Shown piece after piece: positions 1 to 10,654 of a stretch of 64,000 nt of DNA. The stretch comes from Sanderia malayensis. Its lineage: Eukaryota; Cnidaria; Scyphozoa; Semaeostomeae; Pelagiidae. Location: contig RQOL01000780.1 in the NCBI GenBank assembly GCA_013076295.1, positions 1-64,000 on the forward strand. The letters are read 5' to 3'. A program made the translations under genes and the position numbers. Each line of letters opens with the position of its first letter. Position 1 is the first letter of the stretch. A model generated the notes under the pieces. The model saw nothing but the letters and a program-made list of their open reading frames with translations. It made no database searches and had not been told where the DNA came from.

Positions 1-267
1 ATCAACATTAATTTAAATTCTGGATGCTCATCATAGATGGTCCTTTACTGTTTATATACAAAGGACCACTGGCAAGTGTCAATGGAGGCACTCAACTAAT
101 AGCACGCTAATTGTTGTTGTCCCTAAAACAAAACAAACTTTGATGCTGCATCTTATCTACTGTACCATCAGCACGAGGCTTACCTGATGAAAACGACGAT
201 TTTCAAATGAAAACGAGGCTGATCGCTAAAGCTAGTTTCCATCCATGTTAAACACTACAATTGTGAC

Positions 268-428
268 AATAGATAGACAGGCGAGAGAGAACGAGAAAAA
301 CCACTGTATGTAGGGTCGGAAGAGGCATGAGCGTTAGCGAATGCAGCGAGTGAAGCGCGCCAACCACATTAAGCTTTTTGTACTTGAAGGGCTCCGGGAA
401 GCGAGCGTATGCGAGCGCCCACGGCTAG
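268..428 (+). repeat. 3' fragment of nonautonomous Helitron-like repeat
   Basis: This carries the module with AGACAGGCGAG, GGCATGAGCG and GCGCGCCAACCACATTAAGC, then the tail CTCCGGGAAGCGAGCGTATGCGAGCGCC. It ends in GGCTAG followed by T. The same tail closes the repeats ending at 2,367 and 3,808. A CCGGG/CCC-type hairpin just before CTAG, and a T after it, fit a Helitron 3' end. The 5' end is not visible. Confidence 0.6.
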
Positions 429-1233
429 TTTATTCCTGTATTCTTTATATTTACAATAACCATAACAAACTATATATTGAAAGATGCACAATATCCTGAT
501 GTAAATTTCTACAAGAATAGATTTTCATTTCCAATCAGTGTCAATCTTTAAAAATTTAAATGTTCAAATTCTTATCCGTAGTAAATTATAAAATTATTGT
601 AAAAATTGTCACAGATTTAATATTCGACCTAGATAAGTATATAGTTATTTAAGGGTGATAAGGAGACCCATAACTATTTGCAGCAAAGAGGCCTGTTTTA
701 GAAATATGCTGACTTCTGCTGAAAAAATTCTTGCAAATGTGCTGACTGGAAACAAAAGAAATTGCAGCCACAGTTTGGGCTTCTGCAAAAATTTTTGCAG
801 TCCAAATTTCACTCAAGTCTGGGAGAGACCAATTTGTGCATTCTTTCGTTATCTGAGCTAGTGCAGTGAAGACATCTAAATACTGGAGTTTTGTGAACTG
901 AGGAGATTTAGTTATACACGCACAACAATCATTAGGAGACTAAAGACAATAAACTATCTTCAGTTTTTTGCCTAGGCCATTATAATTCTTTTCTTCTTAA
1001 TTAACTTCAATATTTTCTTAAGTTCTGTTACTATCTTTTCCTAACAACCCATTTCGTCTTTTCTTGGACTGATATAAATAGTGTAGCATAATTCTTGTTC
1101 TATTAAAACTGCATCTCCAAAAAACACAAGCTGACAATTAAAACAAAACGTATTTCTTAAAACCAGTTGATTTCAAATTCACATTTAAAGCTAACTTCTT
1201 CATTAATCTAACTTTATTTTCGCAATTCAAACT
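429..1233. other. unassigned AT-rich spacer
   Basis: I see no convincing coding or repeat structure in this stretch. Short ORFs here show no recognisable motif. Confidence 0.4.
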
Positions 1234-2367
1234 TCTAATATATATATTCTACGGAGTCACGTGATGACGCACTTTCCCTGCCAAAAACAATAGATTCGAC
1301 CCGAAACAATAGGTCGAACGCACAAAAACAATGGGCCGAAACGGCGAACCGTGTAATCACAAAGGCTTTTTTGTATGTGGGTATATGGCAATGAAATTCG
1401 CACTGAATGTTTAGTTTATTATTTTAACCAGGGTAATGGATTTTGTTTTTCGATTTTCTCCTGAAATTTTGAATTATTCCACTAATTATTCTGCTAATTG
1501 TGCTATCACGAAAAAACTACGGTTTACGCTGGCGAAACTTCCAAATTCGCGTCCCGAATTCCATTTTCGAGCACAGTATTCGCTCTTCACGTGACCCGTT
1601 TCGCCTTTTGCTGTAATTTGATTGGCTCTTTCGCGACTTCACGTGAACAGTCACGCGTTTGTCGTTATCATGCAAATTTGCCCTCGGGTTGAACAGCAGG
1701 TACTTTTGGAGAAGACGCGTGTTTTTGTTTTGAACACAAAGGATAACTGGGCACCTTTCAAAGTGTTTTACGACCTGAATTGTCTTTGTAAAGACTTGCT
1801 AATTGTTTGAGAGACCTCTGGAAAATTACAGGAAACAATTCAGAACACAGGTGATAGCTTTGTTTTGTTTTTTTAGTGAGATAGTTGTAGTTTAGGTAGT
1901 GGGCGACCGCCATTGTTGCTTCGGCATGCTTGCGACGCTTAGGCCTAATGTAAACAAGCCCAAAGTTTTAACAAACAAATTATGATAAGGGGTTATCAGG
2001 CGAGCGAAGCGAGCCAAACTGTTGCCAGAGGCAGAGGCATGAGCGAAGCGAATGCAGCGCACGAAGTGCGCCCTAGCAGACAATGTTTCTTGATAATAGA
2101 TAGACAGGCGAGCGCAGCGAGCTAACCCATTGTACGTGGGGTTGAAAGAGGCATGAGCGAAGCGAATGCAGCGCACGAAGTGCGCCCTATTAGTCAATGT
2201 TTCTTGATAATAGATAGACAGGCGAGCGCAGCGAGCTAACCCATTGTACGTGGGGTTGAAAGAGGCATGAGCGAAGCGAATGCAGCACACGAAGTGCGCC
2301 AACCACATTAAGTTTTTTTCACTTGCCCTCCTCCGGGAAGCGAGCGTACGCGAGCGCCCCCGGCTAG
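1234..2367 (+). mobile_element. nonautonomous Helitron, copy 1
   Basis: The 5' end TCTAATATATATATTCTACGG and the following GGAGTCACGTGATGACG recur at 61,339 and, inverted, at 46,049. The 3' end is a GC-rich hairpin followed by CCCCCGGCTAG and then T. The interior holds a single-copy part (about 1,300-1,980), then about three tandem 114-bp modules (1,980-2,330). The modules are full of short palindromes such as GCGCACGAAGTGCGC and GCGAGCGCAGCGAGC. No Rep or helicase is encoded. TC start, 3' hairpin, CTRR end and no visible target duplication are the known Helitron hallmarks. Copy 1 is preceded by T rather than the expected A. Confidence 0.75.
1980..2330. repeat. 114-bp palindromic tandem modules
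   Basis: About three head-to-tail units read CTATCAGTCAATGTTTCTTG..GATAGACAGGCGAGCGCAGCGAGC..GGGGTTGAAAGAGGCATGAGCGAAGCG..GCACGAAGTGCGCC. The unit length is a multiple of three, so an open frame runs through them by chance. Related units recur at 2,870-3,240, 3,600-3,740, 44,860-45,230 and 62,350-62,600. Confidence 0.8.
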
Positions 2368-2480
2368 TACTATACTATGCTATATGGTATGGTATACTAT
2401 ACTATACCATACTGTGCCATGCTATGCTATGCTATACTACACTATACTATGCCATGATATGCTATACTACGCATGCTATG
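2368..2480. repeat. (TATAC/TATGC)n microsatellite
   Basis: This is a simple run of TACTATACTATGCTATA type that directly follows the 3' end of the Helitron copy. Confidence 0.85.
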
Positions 2481-2855
2481 CTTTGTTTTACTGTACAATC
2501 TATATCGTGACGTGCTATTGAGCGAAATGTTGTATTCGCAGCTTTCGCATCATATGTCGCTGGCTGAAGCATGCGCATTCAATGCAATAAAAAGAACTGT
2601 AGCATTAACCGTATAAAGGCAAACAGTGATCACTTGTGTGCTCTTGGGCTGCAGGTTGTTGAAGACGACGAGTAAATAATGGCAAGAATCATCTGCCCAG
2701 ATTAAGTAGCAGGTACTCTCGATCGCCGATTCGTGCATCCGCTCACTGAGTACTCCCCCGTTTTTTGTTGCCATAGGCAAAGGAAGCATAAAAATTTAAA
2801 TAATTTAAATTTTTTACAATTTCTTTATCGTAGATGCAAGCAGAATAATAGGGTA
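2481..2855. other. unassigned spacer
   Basis: No motif or repeat was recognised between the microsatellite and the next inverted Helitron end. Confidence 0.4.
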
Positions 2856-3808
2856 CTAGGGGTCATCACTCGCTTCGCTCGTTCGCCCCTGCCCGTCAAG
2901 TAAAAAAGGCTTAATCTGGTTGGCGCACTTCGTGCGCTGCATTCGCTGGTGCTCATGCCCCTTTCAACCCCACTTACAATGGGTTAGCTCGCTGCGCTCG
3001 CCTATGGTTGGCGCACTTCGTGCGCTGCATTTGCTGACGCTCATGCCCCTTTCAACCCCACTTACAATGGGTTGAAAGAGGCATGAGCGAAGCGAATGCA
3101 GCGCACGAAGTGCGCCCTATCAGACAATGTTTCTTGATAATAGATAGATAGGCAAGCGCAGCGAGCTAACCCATTGTACGTGGGGTTGAAAGAGGCATGA
3201 GCGAAGCGAATGCAGCGCACGAACTGCGCCAACCAGATTAAGCTTCTTTTACTTGACGGGCGGGGGGCGAACGAGCGAAGCGAGTGATGGTACTTTTGGA
3301 GAAGACGCATGCTTTTGTTTTGCACACAAGGAATAACTGGGCGCCTTTCAAAGTGTTTTACGACCTGAATTATCTTTGTAAAGACTTGCTAATTGTTTGA
3401 GAGACCTCTGGAAAATTACAGGAAACAATTGAGAACACAGGTGATAGCTTTGTTTTGCTTTTTGAGTGAGATAGTTGTAGTTTAGGTAGTGGGCGACCGC
3501 CATTGTTGCTTCGGCATGCTTGCGACGCTTAGGCCTAATGTAAACAAGCCCAAAGTTTTAATAAACAAATTATGATAAGGGGTTATCAGGCGAGCGAAGC
3601 GAGCCAAACTGTTGCAAGAGGAGTAGGCAGAGGCATGAGCGAATGCAGCGCACGAAGTGCGCTCTATCAGTCAATTTTTCTTGATAATAGATAGACAGGC
3701 GAGCGCAGCGAGTTAACCCATTGTACGTGGGGTTGGAATTCAACCACATTAAGTTTTTTTCACTTGCCCTCCTCCGGGAAGCGAGCGTACGCGAGCGCCC
3801 CCGGCTAG
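2856..3808. mobile_element. rearranged nonautonomous Helitron pair
   Basis: An inverted Helitron 3' end begins at 2,856 (CTAGGGGTCATCACTCGCTT read on the + strand, i.e. CTAG then T on the - strand). Two inverted modules follow. At about 3,060 the orientation flips to sense modules that end at CGAGTGATGG (about 3,291). The sequence then continues as a second copy of 1,701-2,367, starting TACTTTTGGAGAAGACGC and ending GGCTAG (3,808) before T. It is a fusion of at least two copies and lacks a 5' TC end. Confidence 0.6.
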
Positions 3809-3924
3809 TCATTTCTTTATTGTACAGAATTTTTAGCACTTATTGGTAGAAATTAAATCTATTTACTCTTTACTTTTTTACAGTATTACTCTTGTAAATG
3901 AAACTATTCTGTTTTTTCATCATG

Positions 3925-4785
3925 GCATAGCAGTGGAACATAACACATGGTAATTCTTTTTGGAAATCTCGCCATGCAATATATTTTCAACAGCCTGCCA
4001 GGGTATTAAATAGACAATCTACACCTAATCCAATTTTATGACCCCCAATTAATGTTGCTAGTAAAGTTGTGAACGATTTATGTTCTTAGATTAAGTATTT
4101 ATGTTGGACAAAATGTGAGAACTGCAACTCCATTTCCACACAAATGCTTCTGCCAAATTATAGCCGCCACTTCAAAAGCAGCAAAAAATTTTAATGCCTG
4201 TGTACAACAGAAAGGTACAACGTTCCCCTGCCACAACATTTTCCTGAGGAATTGATGTGTCTGGGCGAGGATGACGTTGATATCCCCCATCCTTTCCATA
4301 TTGATCTCAACAAAATGCAGAACAAATGACATGGCTACCGCATACGGAATTGGTTGTTCGGAATTAAATGCTCTCCAATCTCTGTGGAAGAAAAATGAAA
4401 TCCTTGACCGACTCAAATAAAAAAACCGTTGCAAAAGGGCATACATTTTTTAATGCAATCATGTGAATCTTCCTACAAGGAGTTTAGAAATAAACGAGAC
4501 AGTATTGTGTCAGAAAAAGCAAATAAAATTCTCTTGAAATATGTCAGTGGATCGGCTTAGAATGTGGCTTATCGCCCAACCTATACCCATTTACCAGTAT
4601 GTGTGAATCTTGTCACAAAGGCACACAAGACAGAACCAGCAGCAAATTATCTTTCATTACAAAATGCTTTAGCTCCATTGTTGACTACAGCATGAATTTC
4701 CCGCTACTCAAATTTGTTTTTGACCACAGGCTTTTCAAGACAATAACTGGTGCAATCAATCAGGCAAAAGTTACATTAAAAAGTT
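3925..4785 (+). pseudogene. Rep/helicase element, copy 0: DUF6570 and Rep N-terminal remnants
   Basis: The DNA aligns in order with the DUF6570-like block of copies 1 and 2. AGTGGAACATAACACATGG and CGCCATGCAATATATTTTC match 18,112 and 59,405. CCAAATTATAGCCGCCACTTC at about 4,153 matches 59,630. At 4,599-4,785 the frame MCESCHKGTQDRTSSKLSF..TKCFSSIVDYS..TITGAINQAK matches the Helitron-like N region at 60,079-60,250. There are many indels and stops, so it is dead. The match stops near 4,780. Confidence 0.65.
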
Positions 4786-4814
4786 ACTTTTTTGTGCTTT
4801 TTTTCTTTTCGTTG

Positions 4815-5528
4815 TCACCTTTTCTTTGTCACCTTTTCTTTTCCTTGGTTCATTCTTTTGCGCTTACTTTTATTTGTCCTACCTTCTCCATCAAGTGATG
4901 CCAGTAAGTCTTCAACATATCCTTCTGAATTACCCTTCACTTCTTTCGTACCGTTCAACAAGTCCACATAATCCAAAATATTTCCTGATTCTTTGAATTT
5001 TGCCTGAGGAAGAGGATCAAAGGAAAGCTTCTCGGCAAGCGCAATAGGGTTTGATAAGAGCAGCTGCCCTACCTTAAAGTTTATGCCCATCGAGAAGAGC
5101 GCAGACCAAATCTTTACAAATTTAGTCATTGCTTCATCCACCTCACTGGGGGGCCTTATGATGTTCTTGAAGAGCTCTTTTGTTTCCTTCTTAGAAGTTT
5201 TTTTTTCACTATCCTTTCCATGTTTCTTTAACAATTTTATTGTTTTTTTCATATCCTCCTGGATGCTATTGATTTTTCCGTCTTCAAATATCTATGATAC
5301 TTCCCCGCTAATGTGCATATTGTCTGCGATTGTAGAAGATAGCTCCAACATAGCCACTTCCAAATGGCGAAGCCACTCACATCCTTCTGGCATTAGGCGA
5401 CGCAGTCCAATTGATTTCTCAGGAAAGGCTTCTGCTTTTCCATAAGGCTTTAGGAAGTTTTCAGGGAAATGATTAAAATAGCCAACTCCAGGTACTCTTC
5501 TCTATGGGCTCTTCTGAGAGTTAGCCAT
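4815..5528 (-). pseudogene. conserved accessory ORF of the rDNA-linked element, copy 0
   Basis: Read on the - strand this starts MANS at 5,528. It is broken by a TAG about nine codons in and by a stop near 5,290, and ends with a Lys/Arg-rich tail (VTKKR). It parallels the ORFs at 14,999-15,710 and 46,328-47,032. Shared landmarks are FNHFPENFLKPY, LRRL..EGCEWL, FSMGINFKVGQLLLSNP and FKESGNILDYVDLL. I recognise no domain. It appears to be a soluble, partly helical protein of about 235 residues with a basic C-terminus. In copies 1 and 2 it lies upstream of the DUF6570 block, but here it lies just beyond the Rep N-terminal fragment, so the segment has moved or been inserted. Confidence 0.6.
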
Positions 5529-5897
5529 TCTAAAGTTGAAAGGAAATATATGTCAAAGACAACTTTCGTCATTTTTAGGAATTAAATTGAAAAATTAACA
5601 TAGCTTTAATAGTAGTATTGGAACTATAAAAGGTAATGTTAAAATATGTTTCACTGAATCAAAAGCAATATGTAATTTCACTTTACTGATTTTGAATATG
5701 GATTAACAAGGATCTTTTTTTGAATTACACTAAAGGCCCGAATACACCTAGCTATTTTGCATTATTTATTCCCAAAATAGCCGCGGTTAGAATAAATAAC
5801 GGAATATTGCAAGCTGTATATGCGCGTTCTATTTTCCATTCTACATTCCATTCTATATTCAATAAATCCATTCATTTGAGCACTTTTTGGCCTAAAC

Positions 5898-7325
5898 ATG
5901 AGTAATCAAGATAGCCTAGATGAGCTTGAAGAAGTTCTCGTTTGTACTATTGTTGGTTGTGCAAGTTTTGTTTATGTCAATACGAATGGCGTTAATACTA
6001 AAAACAGAAAGGTATGGTGCAAAGATTATTTTAAGCATCGCGAAGAACGTGGAGCGTATAAATTGACGTTGCAAGAGCTCTGGTTTACTGATCCTTTTTC
6101 ATTTCGAAGATATTTGAGAATGACTGCAGAAAATTTTGAGGTATAAAATTATTAAAACCTACCTACCCGTGTGGTTACAAATAACGATAACAACCCATCA
6201 ATGTAGATGGTCAGCTAGCTATCCTAGCTTGAACCTATCAATTTTTTTCAGGAATTATTGCAATATGTAGGGCCATTTATCACGAAAAAAACAACACGAT
6301 TGAGGAAACCAATAACAGCACAACAGAAATTAGCTGTAACTCTGGGATTTTTGGCCACAGGGAATTCATTTGATGACTTATCCTATGCTTTCCGAATTCA
6401 TTGTACAACAATTGCCCAATTTGTTCCAACCGTATGCAAGAAAATATACGAAACCATGAAGGAAACCCATCTAAAATGCCCCGATAGCCCAGAGGCTTGG
6501 AAAAAATATGCTAAATGCACGCAAGAAAAATGGCAATTTCCTAACTGCATTGGGGCTGCAGATGGTAAACACATAGCTATCTTGCACCCAAATGATTCTG
6601 GATCTGCCCACTACAATTACAAAGGCTTTTTCAGCATCGTCTTGCTTGCAATTGTGGACTATGATTACAATTTTCTGTATGTAGATGTTGGTTGTCAGGG
6701 CCGCATAAGTGATGGGGGTGTGTACAGGCATTCTTCTTTTTTTAAATCACTGCAAGATGGCTCCCTTGGTTTACCTGCCCCTGAGCCTTTACCCCAATCA
6801 ACAGATCCAGCATGGGCCTTTTACCAGCCACCTGAGCCAATACCATATATGTTTGTGGCAGATGATGCATTTCCTCTAGGGATACATTGCATGAAGCCCT
6901 TTCCTCAAGCAAACTTGGATGACAGAAGGCGTATTTTCAACTACCGTCTGTCAAGAGTGAGAAGACTGAGTGAGAATGTTTTCGGTATTTGGTCCAATCG
7001 CTTCAGAGTGTTCACCACAACAATGGCCCTTTGTCCGGATAAAGCAATTGATGTTACTCTTGCAACAATTGTTCTGCATAATTTTCTCCGAAGTAAATCC
7101 AAGGACACATATACAGGAGAAGGTTCTCTTGATGTTGAGAATGAAGACGGAGAAATAATCCGTGGGGATTGGCGGGAAAGCTCTGATAATTTGAGCTTTG
7201 CGCAAACTCTTCCAACTACCAAGAGCAACAGAGCATCATCATCAGCAGGGCGTATTCGTGAAATGTTAGCTGATCATTTCTATGGTCCTGGGCAGATACC
7301 TTGGCAATGGAACTTGTTAATTTGA
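5898..7325 (+). CDS. HARBI1-like Harbinger transposase (two exons)
   Basis: Exon 1 is 5,898-6,140 and exon 2 is 6,252-7,325. The 111-bp intron starts GTATAAAA, ends TTTTTTTCAG, and keeps the frame (ENFE then ELLQYVGPF). The product is about 438 aa. The DDE nuclease core shows D in GAADGKHIAI, D in SDGGVYRHS and E in RVRRLSENVFG. The HTH-like stretch LGFLATGNSFDDLSYAFRIH precedes it. Harbinger transposases cut at the terminal repeats and usually need the Myb-like partner for nuclear import and DNA binding. No internal stop is visible, so the gene could be functional. The start is chosen as the first ATG that gives an open exon 1, about 165 bp inside the left terminus. Confidence 0.9.
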
Positions 7326-7446
7326 GTATACAAGAGACATATTTAACACACGCTTTTTATGACCTTTATATGTGAATCAAACCAACTGTCAAAGCTTTAC
7401 TTATATATTACTGAATCTATAAACATACTAAAACATCTAATAAAAT

Positions 7447-8622
7447 TCATTCCTGAAAGCTTACATTGCTATATGCAGGAGAAGGTGTGGCATGCTGGTA
7501 CGATCCAGGTAACGATCCCTCTCCCTGAAGCTCGGATGTAAAATATCGTGCAGGCTGTGGCATCACCTGGTTCATCTGCGCATACTGGGGGGCATGGCGG
7601 TATCGCAGCTGTATCAGCCTTTGTTGAAACTCCACCTTCAGCATTGCTTTAGCTTCGGAATCCGGTATAGTACGTAGCATCTGCAAAATCATGTCGGTGA
7701 AACATCGATCCTCGTCATACCTTTCTTCGGTGCGCTGCTTTCGGATATCTGATAGCTTCTGTAGTGCTTGTGCTGCACCTTCCATTACTTTTTCTGCTGC
7801 CTCTACAGATTTCTGCTTCATTTTTCTTGCAGTTTTAGCGGATGGGGGCCTATTCACCTCATAAGTACAGCTCTCATTTGGTACTTCTGCTGGCACTTCT
7901 GTTTCAATGTTGCTGACCGTTTCTCTAGGTGTCAAACCATCTTGTAGAAACTCTAGATGAGAATAAAATTTCCAGGCCGAGATGTAGACATTATCGGTTC
8001 CTGTACCACTCCTTCTTGAGCTTTCCGTCTTTCTTCTCTCTGCACCGAAATAGCTGCGTAGACTGTTCATTTTCTCTTGCAACTGCTTTGTGGTTGTAAT
8101 CGCCGCACCTTCAGATTTCATACTTGTCAGAATGCCTTCTAGTGACTTCTGTCTGGTATCTCTGTTGTGGTAGCATGGATGTTGTACATTGTACAGATTC
8201 TCCTTTGTGCCCCATAAATCGATCAATCGGAAAATATCATCGTCAGTCCATTCCGTTTCGACCTTCTTTGCTGGGCGTCCACGTCTCTTAGTTGTTGCAG
8301 CTTTTGCTTGTGGAGCTGGAGGCACTACTGCTTGGCTGAGTTGTTCGTCCAATTGCGAGTCTTCTTCGAATTCAGTGTCATGTATGATTTCGAATGGGGT
8401 GATATGCATATCTTTCTCCCTGTAGAGGACAGCAAAACAAAGTCACGCATTGAAATAAAATGAGAATGGTTCACTATAATCATGCTAATTGCTGTCAAAA
8501 ACTATTCTTTTAGTTATCAAGTTCTTACAATAAATATCTTTTTCTGACCTGTCATTGTCTTCGGCTTCTCTCTCTGCAGCTCTCTTTTTTAAAAATTCAG
8601 CAAAAGCCTTCGGAGTACTCAT
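7447..8622 (-). CDS. Harbinger Myb/SANT-MADF-like DNA-binding protein (two exons)
   Basis: The main exon is 7,447-8,419. A short first exon at 8,549-8,622 begins MSTPKAFAEFLKKRAAERE and joins across a GT-AG intron (8,420-8,548), giving about 348 aa in frame. Residues of about 75-170 form a MADF/SANT-like domain (WTDDDIFRLIDLWGTKENLY). An AT-hook-like KRRGRPAKK precedes it and a Gln-rich tail follows. It is transcribed towards the transposase and lies within the same terminal repeats. In the family this second protein binds the termini and assists the transposase. The 5' exon was not obvious as an isolated ORF; the splice is inferred from sequence alone. Confidence 0.82.
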
Positions 8623-9197
8623 CTCGAATCTTGGTGATATCGTTCGTGTCTTCGTGTTTGATATGTTCAGAGTTTCAGAAGTTATTGCATTGCAAAAGTT
8701 TCAGCTTCAATTTATAGAGCAAAGGGTGATCACGAGAATAATGAGGCAATCTGCTTATTTAGACGCTTTCCGTAGTATTACAGCATTTAGTGCAACCAAA
8801 ATTCGCTGAGTGGGACGATATTCCATTATTAGTCATGCATGATTCTTGCAAAAAGGTCATGGGCAAGTTATTTAAAGATATTACACCGTATTTCAGAGAA
8901 CGATGCAACAATAATGTGCTTGGCTTGCAATGTATTGTTGCAAGCCAATTCCCACGTAAGGTAGCTTCATCTGAACATGGTTATGCAATGATTGTTGCTT
9001 ATATAATCAAACAGAAGTTTTTCATCAACATATATAGGGGTCATTAAGATCACTTGAGTGAAAAAAACATTTCTTCTTTCATGTACATCGACTAGAAACT
9101 TGAGTGCAAGCACTGGAAATTGTGAAACACTAAAGGAATACGTCACCAGACAGTTGGTTTCTTTATGTCTGCAGTTTTATGCTAGAAACCCAAAATC

Positions 9198-9265
9198 ATG
9201 CTGAGAATATCGGATGGAATAAAATCAAAACGTTTTGATTTTATTCCATCGAATATTCTCAGCTT
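9198..9265. repeat. 68-bp near-perfect palindrome inside the Harbinger element
   Basis: GCTGAGAATATCGGATGG..AAAATCAAAACG is followed directly by its inverted complement TTTTGATTTTATTCC..GAATATTCTCAGC, with one or two mismatches and almost no loop. Confidence 0.9.
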
Positions 9266-9479
9266 CTTTTGCTTCTTTTGACAAGGTGTTAATTCGATTT
9301 TCCCCCCCCGACGGGCTATTTTTGGGATGTCTGGAGAATAAATAATGCGAAATAGCTAGGTGTATTGGGGCCTTAAGAAGATGATTAAGTTTTTGAGTTT
9401 GTTTTTTCTATCACCTGGTAACGCTTTAACGCAACTTATATAATTCGGCCAATAGAAACTCTTTTTTTTGAAACCGCAC

Positions 9480-10565
9480 ATTTCATACACATTCTGGAGG
9501 AAATAATTCGTGGATACTTGTGCGGATCAAACGACCAGAATTGGCACGTTCTTTTATCGTTTTGAATTTCAGGATAAGGGAACTGTTCATGTACACTTGC
9601 TTGTGTGGCTAAGTAATATTAAAGCTATTAACTTTAACTCTATACGGGATGATATTCCTTCCACTTCCGACCCTTTATATGAGAATGTCATAGAGCATCA
9701 ACAATCTAACATGGCTTCCAATTGTTCAAGAACCCAGGAAAGAGACACTTTTGTTGATTATCATAGCGGATCGGAGATTCTCCACATGAGACATCCTGCT
9801 GATGCATTTGCAGTGAACCTCAGAGCTTACATTGACACCCTATTACCATCTCTGCGTTTCTCAATTGATGTGCAAACAAGTGACAGTAGAACCATGGTAT
9901 TGAAGTATGTCACATGGTACATTTCAAAATAGCAAGAAAATTTCCAGAGGGATAACTTGTTTGCAACAGATGTCAATGCATAGCACCCCCAAGTTCAGGT
10001 ATTTAGTAGATTTAAATCTATGTGAACCTGAAATGTGGGCTCTCCTTTCCAGCACCAGCATCGCCTACTATTTTGGGGTCACCTTTGACTTCTTCCCCCC
10101 AAACCAGTTAACATTGCTGATAAGGAGATTACAGCTCTATTATCAAAGACCTGCAAACAAACGGGGCATGCCATTTATAAATTGGCTTAGAGAACACCAT
10201 GTCTCATCTAAGCCCAGGCAAACCATTACCAGTCTTTCTTTCAATTGGGTATTGTTCGCTATTCAATCTGCTATATTTCTTTCAGTTAACCCTAATGAAC
10301 TATGCACATGATAGTATTACTGACAATCTTCCCCAGCAAACAAATAATGCTCCTTCGCAAATCATTTTTTTTCAAAAATCACTCGAATTGATCCCTCATT
10401 TCTATGAACAAGAAACTTTTAAAACATTGCTACAAGCAGAACGGCACAAGGATTATTTCATAAAAAATGGCCTTTCTTACTTGCAAGGCCAAAAGACATT
10501 ATTGCAGCTCATTCCTTGCATGTTCTTCCTTCAACTTCATCCATTATTCCTAACCACTTGAGCAT
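9480..10565 (+). pseudogene. Rep/helicase element, copy 0: Rep catalytic region
   Basis: Across several frames this encodes a Helitron-type HUH Rep. TFFYRFEFQDKGTVHVHLLV gives the His-x-His metal site, and LKYVTWYISK gives the paired tyrosines of motif 3. Between them LRAYIDTLLPSLRFSIDVQT matches copy 2. Downstream ATDVNA, DLNLCEPEMWALL and FGVTFDFFPPNQ continue the copy 2 match. Frame changes occur near 9,930 (after ISK) and 10,200, so it is inactive. The Rep would nick and rejoin one strand in rolling-circle transposition. The 5' portion was separated by the Harbinger insertion. Confidence 0.8.
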
Positions 10566-10654
10566 CACAATTACACGGACAACAACTCCTCATATATAAC
10601 ATTTTCGTAACATCTGTTAATGCACGATCCAGTGAATATCAATGGAACATAAAG

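Larger units (their letters stand above)
5734..9373 (+). mobile_element. complete PIF/Harbinger DNA transposon
   Basis: The terminal inverted repeats start AGGCCCGAATACACCTAGCT (5,734) and end AGCTAGGTGTATTGGGGCCT (9,373), about 35 bp long with few mismatches. They are flanked by TAA at 5,731-5,733 and 9,374-9,376. A 3-bp TWA duplication is characteristic of PIF/Harbinger. Inside are two convergent genes: a HARBI1-like nuclease (+) and a MADF/Myb-like protein (-). This is the superfamily's normal two-gene set. It interrupts Rep/helicase copy 0 between the Rep N-terminal remnant and the Rep catalytic remnant. Both frames are open across introns, which suggests recent insertion. Confidence 0.93.

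Noticed and set aside
1892..2308. 138-aa ORF with repeats of AHFVRCIRFAHASFNPTYNG
   Set aside because: The frame is open only because the tandem module is 114 bp long. The same DNA is a nonautonomous Helitron array with palindromic content.
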